Shown here piece after piece: positions 38,120-48,600 of a stretch of DNA of 64,000 nucleotides. Location: assembly GCA_003342895.1 (NCBI GenBank), contig PTFA01000055.1, positions 2,945,629-3,009,628 on the forward strand, in the 5' to 3' direction. The translations under genes were made by a program, and so were the position numbers. The notes below the pieces were generated by a model. That model did not search any database. It was given only the letters and a program-made list of their open reading frames with translations, and was not told the origin of the DNA. The stretch is from Casuarius casuarius (taxonomy: Eukaryota; Chordata; Aves; Casuariiformes; Casuariidae). The stretch's first letter is position 1; each line of letters opens with the position of its first letter.

Positions 38120-38300
38120 AAACTTGTATAAAACGTGCAAATTGTAAGAAAGTTACAACCTTTTTAATACTGATGCAACTATGCTGATATAACTGTGATA
38201 GCAGGGAACAGTCAGACTGGGACTGTCTTAGTGATACAGCTGCATCCACATCAAGGCTTGTATACCTGTAATTGTATGGATAAAACTGCATGCTTGCAGT
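38120..38300. mobile_element. Possible short inverted-repeat DNA transposon relic
   Basis: The left part (actatgctgatataactgtg) and right part (ttgtatacctgtaattgtat) resemble the two arms of old amniote hAT-type short elements, in which ggtataactatatcgg-like arms flank a centre. Between them lies agtgatacagctgcatcc. The match is loose. Confidence 0.3.
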
Positions 38301-38360
38301 GACATAAATTAGACTACTGCAATTTTTTCATATAGATCAAGATACCTGTGACATGGAATA

Positions 38361-38435
38361 TCTTATGGGCCAGTTCCTCTCTGATGTGAATCAGGCCAGC
38401 TCCACTTTCAGAGGGAGATTCTGTACATCAGAGGA
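38361..38435. repeat. Fragment of an old palindromic amniote repeat
   Basis: The phrase gggccagttcctctctgatg and then gaatcaggccagctcc follows one arm of the gggccagatcctcagctggt repeat seen more fully at 45761-45843. Only one arm is recognisable. Confidence 0.45.
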
Positions 38436-38806
38436 CCTGGTCAGCTCCTCATAGGAGAAAGACATACAGCATGAAAAGAAAATATGTAGAAAAAGGGTGG
38501 CCATGTCTTGGCTGCTTCTGTCTGAGGGGAGTACAGCTGAGCACAGATAAGCTGTTGATGCAGGTTGGCTCTATCTTTAGAAGCTACAGTTGATAAGAAA
38601 GTAGTATGATTCTGCCCAAGCAAGACACTAGTTTTCTGGGTGAACACGCAGCCATGTCCACTGAACACTGGGAGCTCAGCTGGAGACCAACACTCCCTCT
38701 CAGGAGGCAGGTTCACGAGGACTGTGGGTGCAGGTGTGTGTGCTAAAGTTAGCCTCTCGTTCAGCTGATAGGAAAAGATGCTCCTGAACCTGGATACAAT
38801 ACTTGC

Positions 38807-38810
<4 letters not shown>

Positions 38811-38847
<37 letters not shown>
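38811..38847. repeat. A37 homopolymer
   Basis: A run of 37 A, the longest homopolymer in the window. The 300 bases upstream show no recognisable SINE or processed gene, so its origin is unknown. Confidence 0.95.
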
Positions 38848-38850
<3 letters not shown>

Positions 38851-41800
38851 GGGCATTGTGATCTAATTCTTTATTTACTCACTCTTTTGTTTGTTTGTTT
38901 CTTAGAGTATTTAATCCATAAATAGAGAGCAATGTATAAAAGGTGGTTGCTGAGGAATGGGAGCCTGTCCGTGTTAAGAAGGGTTAAAATAGGTTAAGAA
39001 CCCATTTTCTATCCTTAACTCCTCGAAGTACACAGACAGCTTCATCTTTTGTCCTCTGTTGGAGAAGAGCCAGCCTATTAATCTGTCAAACAAAAGGGAA
39101 AGGAAATGTAATATTAGAATCAGCTTTAATGCAAGGTGGTAAATAGAGACCACCCTCAAAGATATAACACCCCCAGACTTTGGGAAAGATGGTAGTTAGG
39201 TTCAAATATCACAGCTTAGAGTCATTTTTGCTTAGCACTCTTCTTAACTCCCACGTTTTAGAAATCTGCATATCAGTTTCCTGTATTTCTGTTTTCAGTT
39301 CTTCATATTATTTTAAGCCCTTTTAAATTTGCATTTTATTACAATATATCACAACAGCACCAGTCATTGATGACAGACTTTTCTAAATCACTTAACTTTT
39401 TTTTTTTCCTGATCAAAGAGCTGCCGGAGGAAATCCCATAAACTATCAGAGACTCTTTCCCCTAGAGTCAGTAGCACATTTGTATTTTTCATATTCATAT
39501 TTTTCATAGTCATATTTGCTGTCATCAGCCACAATTCTGTTTAGGATCAAGGAAAAAGGAGGCTTTTTCATGTGGGAGCGTAGGATTGAACACAACAAAC
39601 TTAAAACGGGTACCATTTGTCTTGTTTTAAATCATCCTGGCTTTAAAAATCCTTTAAAGATTTTCATTTTCTGAATGAACAGAAAACATCCAGTTCATCT
39701 CCATGTTCAAAGTGATGAACTTTGGAAGAAGCAAATTATCACGTGTTGTTAATTTACTCTAAACAAGCACATTTCCGGCAGTCAGATGGCTTGGATTAAG
39801 GCATTATTAAACTTTCATGTCTAGAAAATGTTATGTGCACTGCTTTGAAAGTGCAGAACAAACACAGCAGTTTTTTAATTTTTCTTGAATATAAATGCCT
39901 GTCCTATATGCATGTTTGAGTAATATTTTACATATGAAGAGATTTAAAAAAACAACAAAAAACAAACAAAAAGAAAGGGTGCGGGAGCTTGCTCAGTCTT
40001 ATCAGTCTTTTATCCTGTAGCAGCAACCCAAGGTAGCTGGTATGCAGGTGTGCACCCCTCAGTGTGTCTTTGTTAGCAGGGCACCGGCAATGTGGAAGCC
40101 GTTTGCAGCATGGTGATTGCGGTGCTGCCATTTTCAAGCTCCCAGCTCTGGCTTCAAAGGAATGCTGTTATCAATATTTGTGAGAACAAATCCTCACAGC
40201 AGTAAGTCTTTTTTTTGCAGGTTCAGGCCCGAAGCTGGACCAAGGTCTTTGACAGCTCTTTCGCTTAGTAAGGGTAAATAATGCCCCAAGAATCATACAC
40301 TGCCCTCTACTGTCAAGTGGCAAAATATTCATGTTTTAGAACTAAGTGAACAAGGTCGTTACTTTTTATTAGATGGACATTTGCTGGGTAAATGCAGATG
40401 CGCTAGGAGTGGTTGCTGTGCTGCACCACCTGAAGCAGAGGTCTGTCCTTACTGCTGTCCTCTAGCAAACAGCATGGGATTATTTGATTCAAAATGAGAT
40501 GTGTGGCTACAATTTACAAAAGGTTGGAACTACATTTGCTGAGCTCTGTGGCGTGCAGAAGAATCTTGCCTTGCCTTGTCAAACCTCTCTGCTCTCCCAA
40601 CAGCCCCAGTCACTGGTTCTTTTAGCAGCCCATGGAGCAAAAAAATGCACATGTCCTCATAAGACACTCCTCTCCCAAAACTGCTGTGGCCCAAAGCCTA
40701 ACCTCCACGTACATATCAGAAAAAGAATTGAAATCTAGTTCACTGTTCTATTTTTCTGGTTATCTTAAATCCCTGGAAAGATTCTAGGATTTTATAATCA
40801 GTGACGGAAAATTCTGTAAACAGTTCCTGTAGTCTTATTTTAAGCCCTGGAATACATGGACTACATTTCCCCTGAAGAACTAACTGCACAGTGTTTCACA
40901 GAGACTTAAAACTGAAAAACCTCAAACCCAAGAGCGAGCCCTAACTCCATTAGAAAATTATTGAGAGTTGCATGATCACCGTGTGCAGATAGTGACAGCT
41001 CAGATCAAATTCACCTCTCAGGAAGCTGGGTGCAACCTTATTAAAGTCAATCCTAGTTGTCTTTTAGCTGACTTTAACTTAACCTCCAGCATGATGATCC
41101 TGTTACAAGCTGGTCAAATCACTAAAAAAAATACAACCCCCCCCCAGCATTCTGTTCTGAATTCAGAGTGATCTGGTATCTAAGTACTCCCCATTGTTCA
41201 CTATTTGGGGATCGGGGAAGAGGGACAGGTTAGGCTGGGCAAAGGAGGGGAAGAACTAGAGCTTTATGATAGCTGAAGTGACTCTTCTGCTCCCAGAACT
41301 GGGTGGTTGGCCTTGAGAAGAGATATCATGTTTGCGCAGTGACAGGCTTGAGCCCAGCTAAATCCATGCTGCCCCTGAAGAGAGACAGCATCTTTGCAGA
41401 TACTCAGTTCCTTCTTCAAATGTGAAAATGAGGTACCGGAAAGCTAATTCATCATCCTTGTATGTTATGTATATGTTGACGTGACAAGAAGAGGAGGCAG
41501 CATGCTCTATATTACTGGACTGTTCCACCACATTTTTAGCTTCACAAGGCACTTCTTAATTAAAACAATACAAAGAAGATCTGCCACCTTGTACTAAAGA
41601 GGGGCTTTGGAGAGATAAGGGTCGTTTCCAGACTCAGCTGAGATTAGTGAGCTCCAGAAAGCTGCCATCCTTGGGTTACCTTGTTTACTTTACTTCTAAT
41701 TTGGGTCACCTCATTTATAAACCTTTGGAAATGACTGTAATTGAGTCTGATTTGATTTCAGCTCCTCTTTTGCTTCAAAGCATCTCCTCCATCTCTATTT

Positions 41801-42439
41801 ACTAGCCTCACTATTTTTAACGTAGAAATTAACTGAGCAACAAACGTTGTCTTACTGCTCTTGGTAAGGTTTGCACTAGGAGTCTGGGATGAACATTGTC
41901 CTAACCTTACGCTAGATCTAGCAGACCTCTTTTGTTTGCACTTTTAGCCTATGTTCAGTAACATTAGTAGTTTTTTAATGCAATGTGCTTTGACTGGTTC
42001 TCTTTCAGCAAGAATTTAACACTCTTTGAGAAGCATATCCAGATTTTCTTTTTGCAGTGCCTTAGGTCTGTCTGCTCTGTTAGCATGGTGGCATCTGCTG
42101 TTGCTTTGATACTGCAAGAAGTGAATGCTAGTTGATTTTTTTATTATTACTAGTCACAGTAAAAAGAATTTGTTTACTTCCCCCTTTCCTTTGTGCTGCA
42201 TTGATTCTGGCTGCTTGTTTATTCCTACAGATTGACCTTCTGATTAGGTTTCACCAGGCTTTAATGCCTCCTGATCACAAACGTCAATTTTGCATCAGTG
42301 CTGTGTTTTGTTGAGGTGACTCTGTCAAAATTTTTGTTTAGTGGTGCTTAAACAATCTTTCCTTGTTTTACTACAAGAGGCTCAAATCACAGGCTTGAGT
42401 AGCATTTCAAAATTGCAATTACTAAACAGTTAGAAAAGA
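38848..42439. other. Noncoding, no gene recognised
   Basis: Contains a (TTTG)n scrap near 38888-38900 and a C9 run near 41139-41147. The part around 39715-39900 has an enhancer-like texture with CACGTG at about 39742 and TTAATTT words. No gene is evident. Confidence 0.5.
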
Positions 42440-42660
42440 AAACCGGAGTAGTATGGCACAGGGGATGATGGTGAAAAATTCAAGCTCTCATCTGGGTTCT
42501 ATCACCAAGGTTTCTCTCTGGCTGACAGCAACCTGTTTCAGCTCTCTGACCTTTTTTTTTGCTATCTCTAAAATGAAAATGTGAATAGCAAAGCTTATTC
42601 TATCAACTCTTATCAATACCTGGAAGTCATTGAAACTGCTCAAGAACACTTCATATGTAC
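42440..42660 (+). mobile_element. MIR-like CORE-SINE relic, sense
   Basis: In order the sequence reads gtagtatggcacagggg (tRNA-related head), tctgggttctatcacc (family: cctgggttctaatccc, which includes the pol III B-box region), cagctctctgacc (family: cactctctgtgcc) and gctatctctaaaatgaaaat (family: ccatctgtaaaatgggaat). This is the order of a MIR SINE on the plus strand. It is diverged and its promoter boxes are mutated. Confidence 0.65.
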
Positions 42661-42700
42661 TTGAACTACAGAATTAGGTCTTTACTGATCTCACCATTTT

Positions 42701-42999
42701 TACTGGCTCTGCCAGGCATTTGGCTTCACAACGCTACTCCATATAAAAATTGTTAGCAAAGATTTTTTGAAAATAATATCATCAGGTCTTAATGGGAGTA
42801 CACGCAGAGAGTCAGTTGAGTGAGACAGTTTTATTGATATGTAATTGCTTTTTAGAGCAGAAATGCACTTATTCATTATTCAAGTGCTATTTATGTGCAC
42901 TTGAAATCATCTGGAAACATATCCATATCTCTTAAAACAACTGTGTTACTTTTTATTATTTCTCAAGGGAAGTTGTATGTTCCTTCGCTTTCATTCAAC
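42701..42999. other. Noncoding, no gene recognised
   Basis: AT-rich unique sequence with no recognised element. Confidence 0.5.
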
Positions 43000-43590
43000 T
43001 ATGCTTAAGGCTGCCACCTCTGCAGTGCCCTAGGCTTTTATCAGAGTATTCCACCTCCCTTCATAACACGCTGCTGGGGACTTCATTCACAGGACCTTAA
43101 CGTGTTAATTAGAGACAAAGCCATTTTCCCTCATTAGCTTGCGAGTTGCTGAAAGATAGCTGCAGTGATTATACTTCTTAAGTCAGTTACTTGTTTGTCC
43201 TGAAGGTTATTCAAATGCATTTTTATTAGGCCCCCTATACAGCAAAGTTGAAGACTATTGCTATTCTTGAGCCAACCCTGATTTATAGTGTGGCATGTTA
43301 TTACCACTCATGAGCTAATAGGGTTAGCAAGGAGTCCTTCCTTCAGCTCTAGGTGTTTATATAAGGCATTTCCTGAGGGTAGGACATAATGACAATCCAT
43401 AGCAAGTTAATTTGATTGTTATATGGACCATTAATTAGGCTTTAAATTGAAGTAGCAATAAACAGTATGAAGCTTTGCTAACTGTCATTTGGAATGCTTA
43501 CGTGTTATAGCTTCCCCATGCACCAGTGACTGACTAATTGCCATTTATTATTACCACCAAAATTAGGATGCTCTTGCTATGCTTCAGTGA
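43000..43590. other. Possible conserved noncoding element
   Basis: A 590-base block without simple repeats. It contains several homeodomain-like cores (gttaatttgattg and ccattaattaggc near 43405-43440, gactaattgcc near 43530) and a TATA-like tttatataagg near 43357. The texture is that of deeply conserved developmental enhancers. This is a judgement from a single sequence. Confidence 0.3.
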
Positions 43591-45239
43591 CTAGAAAGGT
43601 TTTCACTTGGTGATTTTAGGTAGCAGATGAGACCCAAACCCATGTAACAAATGTAATTGAAGAGAAAACAGTACTTTTATTTCCCTGCTCTGAAGGATTT
43701 AATGGCCGAACATGAGGATTTGCAGATGAAACTAATTCAGTTTCTTTTTGGAGCAGAACATACACAATATATGATGTTATTGAGTGAGGCTGCAAAACCT
43801 AAAGAGGGAGCCTTTTGACAGTAGTTTTTTCCCCCTCTTTTTGTCTGTGCTGTTGCTATCAGCTGACTGCCGAAAGATGTCACATAGCTGCCTCTTCTCT
43901 TAGCTGCAGTGCAAGATGCAGCCAGTCATCATTTCTGATGATTAGGTCTGTTAGCCACAGTTTCTTTATGATAGCTAATTGTGTGCTTATGCTGGTTGTG
44001 CCCTCCTGTTACGTATTGCAAATCCTGGTCATGAACTTGGTATCCTACAGAACTGTAAATAAATACAGGACTTTGTTATGACATCTGGATTTGAGGAGGG
44101 GAACATAGGTCAATGGGTTTAATTCAAGACAGTCTTGCAAAAGCTTCAAGACTGAAAACACTCGAATAAAACACTTCCAACTTTCCTTTTGTTGTTTGTC
44201 CTGTGATTTCTTGTGAAGTTTAGAGCAGTAAGTCTTACCTCTCATTATTGTCATGAACGTGGAATGTCATGGCCTTTTCTGCACTATGCGACCAGACCTG
44301 TGTGGGAGCGTCTCTCCCCTCGATGACATGCAAGGGGCCACATGATGGGCTATGACTGCGGTTTCCAGTCTTATGACCTTTCTAGTCTTGTCATGCTCCA
44401 GTCACGTGGCTGGAAATGAAACCTTATGACAGGACACGTGCTAACTGTTGTTGTGGGCTACAGGGCTTTCAAGAAAGGGGTGGTGTAGCACAGGCTGGGT
44501 GAGTTTTCCTGGCGACCTGGGCTCAGACTTACACCTATAGCTTTGCAGTCACTGGCTTCAGACTAGCATGAAGAGAGTAGAAATGGGGCTACAATGATCA
44601 AGCTTAACTTGGTGTTGATGCATTATGTGATGACTTGCTGCCTTGTCTGCAAACACCATTGGGTCTTACTATTGCAGACAGGAGTATAGTTCCTTTCCTC
44701 TGCAGTGTGGGAGCCTGAAGTACCATCACTGCTAAAAATGCTGCTCTCTAGCTCCCAGAAAGCTAGACCCTTTTCTTTTTTGGCTTTCAGAAGCTCTGGA
44801 AATGAGTTCATGCTAATTATGCACTGTGAAAATGTAGTTCCTCTTATTTGTTTCAAACCTGAGACCCTATGACTCTAGGTGCTCCTGAGCTGTTGTGTTC
44901 TGAATAACAGTGAATCATTGTTCCCCCTTTCCTTCTGAGATACAGAGACCAGAGCTGCATGCAGTATTCACTCATTTCGCTGCATGCTGCTGCAGGCTCT
45001 CCAGTCTCCCTGACAGCCTCGCTCTCGACTCGGGAGGAACAGCAAGAGCTTAAAACAAAGATGTCAGTTATCAGGTTTTGTATCATCCTTTTAGTTAGGT
45101 GGTTGTTAGATGGATTGTTTTCACTAAAATAGCAAAGAAAACTTGACTGGAAGTCATGCCTACACTGGCTATTTTCACTTCTCAGTTTTTATTTTAGTCT
45201 CCATGTTGTGAAGTTAAAGGACATAATTTCAGGAGATAG
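43591..45239. other. Noncoding, no gene recognised
   Basis: Includes a stretch rich in TGAC/GTCA words at 44250-44445 with two CACGTG boxes. Open frames of 70-90 codons show no domain. Confidence 0.5.
44403..44440. promoter_or_regulatory. Two CACGTG E-boxes 32 bases apart
   Basis: The first box (gtcacgtggc) occupies 44403-44408 and the second (gacacgtgct) 44435-44440. The first matches the GTCACGTG form bound by TFEB/USF-type basic helix-loop-helix factors. Function is inferred from motif only. Confidence 0.3.
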
Positions 45240-45305
45240 AGGGCTAGATTCTCAATGAGTGGAAGTCAGTATAGCTCTATGGGATCAATTTATGCTGAGC
45301 ATCTG
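45240..45305. repeat. Old palindromic amniote repeat, diverged copy
   Basis: The sequence ctagattctcaatgagtgga, agtcagtatagctc and later atcaatttatgctgagcatc follows both arms of the palindrome at 45761-45843, with more changes. Confidence 0.5.
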
Positions 45306-45760
45306 TCCCTGGAAGTTAAAAATGTGGTGGAGCTCCAAGTACTCGTGTACTAGGTTCTTCCAGTCTTGAGTGGCATGTCAGATTGCCCAGTCTGACTTCA
45401 CAGACAGTGCTGCATAACAAAATAATCAGCTTAATCTTATTATGACCAGTGTGATCTGTATGACTGCACTGAGCCAATGTCTGTGCTAAATGATTATCAG
45501 AGTGGAACAGCTGGAGAGAATACAGATATGACATTGCTTCCATACATTGCTGCTGTGTCATTGCTTCAGAAGCTTACAGTCTGCACCCTCTGAAGGCAGA
45601 GGCCTTAATTCATTTAAATTTTATTTAGCTGCTGATGAACATTTTTAACTGTTGGCAGCCTTTGCTTTTTGAAAGCCTGGTGCTTTACTGTTGTTTTACA
45701 TGCATTCGTAGCTGCTGTTTTACCTCTCTGTTGCTCGCAGCCTTTAATGGACTAGTGGAA

Positions 45761-45843
45761 CAGATCCTCAGCTGGCAGAAGTCAGTATAATTTTTACTAA
45801 AGCAATAAAGCTGTGTTGATTTATGCTAGCTGAAGATCTGGCT
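45761..45843. repeat. Old palindromic amniote repeat, best copy
   Basis: The left arm (cagatcctcagctggcagaa, then gtcagtataa) and the right arm (ctgtgttgatttatgctagc, then tgaagatctggc) are reverse complements over about 32 bases with a few mismatches, joined by a short loop. The layout fits a MITE-like element with long inverted arms. The phrase gatcctcagctggtgtaaatca is a common interspersed word in amniote genomes. I do not give a family name because I am not certain of it. Confidence 0.6.
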
Positions 45844-47939
45844 TTTCTTAAGATTAGCCTGGACAAAAAAACCTCCTGGGGTATATTCTGGGCAGGGATG
45901 TAGCAATGACCCTAATGGCAGGCATGCAGCCAAAATCCAAGCAATGAGTTGCCCTTAGGAAGAGCTGTTTTGAGCAGCTGTTTGCTGTTCTTTGTGCAGT
46001 AACACAAGAGTGGGGCCTCGTCTGTACTGGTGCTTCGGCCAGAGGGGAAGGTGAACCAATGCAGCTCTGTGTTGTGCTGTGGAGATCCAGACTCTAGCGG
46101 GATAAAGTCCAGTAGGCAGCTGGTGGGCCAGATGTGGCCAGCGAGCTCAGAACCCATCCTGCCTCCCCCTGCCCATGGCAAGGCAGAGCTGTGGCTGCTG
46201 GGGCAGCTCCAGAAAGGTTGCTCTGATGCTGATGCTCTGTGGGTGGTGGTGGGTGGTAGAGGACTGAATTGGAGAGAGAGGACTAAAGTCCACGGGTGGA
46301 CTTCAGGGTGTCCTCCCCTGGTTTCACAGGTGTTGCGGCTGGACCCCGCCGCCTGTATCTGATACTGTGTCTGTACCAGGAATCTGCACAGAGACAGCTA
46401 CTGCCATGAAGCAATCTTCAGTCTTGAGGGACGGTAAAGCCTGTCTCTCAAGCCTCATAGTCACAGAGCTCATCCAGAGGCCAGAGGACCTGGGTGTCAG
46501 GCTCTGCTCCAAGTACTACTGAAGTATGTGATATTTTATATCTTTCGGAATAAGGAGTGGGACTTACGCATCCCCTGTCGTGGGGGAGAGCCCTGCATGC
46601 TAGGCTGGACCGTTGCCCTCATTCTCACCTTTGGCTTAACGAATCTGGCTCTTTCCTGCAAAGGGGAACTATTTAACTTATTTTAAGGGGCTGAGAGCCC
46701 CTGACCACCAGACATGCTAGAAACCAGTGAGCGTGTCCAGCCAGAGAAGACAGAGATTTTAATGCTGTCAGGCAGGGAAAGAATTGAAACCTGATCTCCC
46801 ACGCCCAGAGCAAGTGCTGCATGTACTGTGCATTACTGAACGTTACTAAAAAGGCAGGAGAGAAAATTCTTGCAAATCTGCTCTGTGAATTCCTCCTGAT
46901 TTGGGTCTTGCAGTGAAGTCACCACGGGAACACCTGCTCTGTGGATTCTGTTCAGAAATGGGCTTCAGTGAAGAGTTTTGCTGCTCAGCACAGCGTAAAA
47001 GTATGCCTGTGAAGCGTGTGAGGGTTGTGTGCCATGGCGGAGTTTGATTTCTCTATCTGGTGACCAAATTTCAAATATTTGTGTAATCTCTTGAGAGCAT
47101 CCAAATGAAAGGGTGAACTGTGATCGGTTTTGGGGAGAGCACTCCTTGTAATTTTCTTTCACCTTGTGATATATTACTGCCCAGACGCAGAGAGAGTCCC
47201 TGACCCGACGAACTGAGGATAGTTTTGTGTCCTGTTGTTGGGCGGGTGTGTTCAGAGGCTAAACTAGCTCTGAGAGAAGAGGCAACATGGCTGTTTTTCT
47301 GAGCTAGTAAGTACTGTACTTAGCTAAGCGCCAAGCGTCGTGTTACATGCACATCTCTCAACCAGGACAAAGTGGGGGCCTGTGATAAATGAACAGTTTA
47401 AGGTAGTGGGAGGGCACCTTTCTCAGCCAAGCACAGTACAGTGGTGAGTGACACTCTTAGCGAAGGCGGTAGGTACACCAAAAGGGAATAGTTTACTCAT
47501 CTGCTGAGAAGCTCAGATGAGATCATACCAGCATGCACTTGATTCAGTTTCTTTTGTGTAAACTTTTTGAGTTATATCGCCTTTAAGACACAAACCTCAC
47601 TTCCAAATTAGGGTGGTATTAGCATATTCCTTACCTCCATGTCTGGCTGAGGTTAGGGAAATCCAGCTGAATCATTTTTCCTATTAGCCTTTGGTTTATC
47701 AGGCTGACAAGCTTTTGTGTCCAGTGACTGGCTGTTCCTGCTGTAATGATTACAGTCATGCTATAAAGCAAAAAGGATAGAAAAAATTTACACAGCTTTG
47801 CCATAAGGCTATTGGTAAAGATCATCAAAATACAAAGGTATCAGAGCATGCATGATACATGTGTAAAGGAAAGAGGAGAAGCCATCAGAGCTGTTAATGT
47901 CTCTTTTGAATATACAATCCTTTTAGAGCGGGAGAGAGG
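45844..47939. other. Noncoding, locally GC-rich, no gene recognised
   Basis: The section 46030-46520 is GC-rich, and open frames overlap on both strands (up to 110 codons) without any recognised domain. It may include more decayed repeat sequence continuous with the CpG-rich patch to the right. Confidence 0.45.
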
Positions 47940-48600
47940 TATAGGGTAAAGCGTGTTGTCAGGACACTCCCCCGGNGCCCCATGCGAGAGCTGCAGAAGC
48001 ACCCGTAGCAGAGGCTGCGAGGCGGACGCGACGCGCTCAGCTTCGCCTCACTGCCACGCTGTGACGTGCCACCAGAGGGGCGTCCGGGACTCTTTCGGAT
48101 TCCAGATTTAGTTGCACTGAACTCGGGACATCGTCATTTGTCAAGTGTGAGAATCTAATAGAGATAAGAGGTTATAAGAAAGCTAACGGTATAGCAAAGC
48201 TAGAGATAGAACAGAACTGGAAATATATATACATATCAGAGCTCTACAGTTAAATCATGGGTGCACAGTACAACGACTGCTCTCGCCCTTTCCTCGAGGG
48301 CCACCCACCCCTCTGGTATAGTTTTCCCTGAATCCTCAAGCAATGGGTGCATGGTACAGTGACTGCTCTCGCCCCTTATGGGCCACCCTTCCAGTCTAAT
48401 TTTCCTTGGTTTCTCCTCCCCACACTGGTGACATCTGGGGCATCCCTGCTAATGGCTGGGTTCTCAAGCACGGTGCTGCTCTCCAGGCGGCACGGCAGTG
48501 GCAGGGCTGGGCGTGTGGCAGGATGCCTTTCATGCGCGGCACTTCTCCAAGAGGCCGGGCAGCTTGTCTGAGCTATCTAAGAGCACCCCTCTGCTAGCCT
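47940..48600. repeat. CpG-rich unclassified segment, possible LTR or other element
   Basis: CpG density is far above the surroundings (for example gcggacgcgacgcgctc near 48021-48037 and gcggcacggcag near 48487). This suggests either young inserted DNA not yet depleted by methylation decay or a CpG-island-like regulatory region. It holds the only ambiguous base of the window, N at 47976, inside a GC-rich stretch. An imperfect tandem duplication lies at 48257-48413. I looked for TG...CA ends, a primer-binding site and a polypurine tract and found none convincing, so an LTR call is tentative. Confidence 0.3.
48257..48413. repeat. Imperfect tandem duplication, 86-base period
   Basis: Copy one starts at 48257 (atgggtgcacagtacaac) and copy two at 48343 (atgggtgcatggtacagt). 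Both continue with gactgctctcgccc, then a gggccaccc segment, then attttcc or gttttcc. The second copy is shortened by small deletions. Confidence 0.75.
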
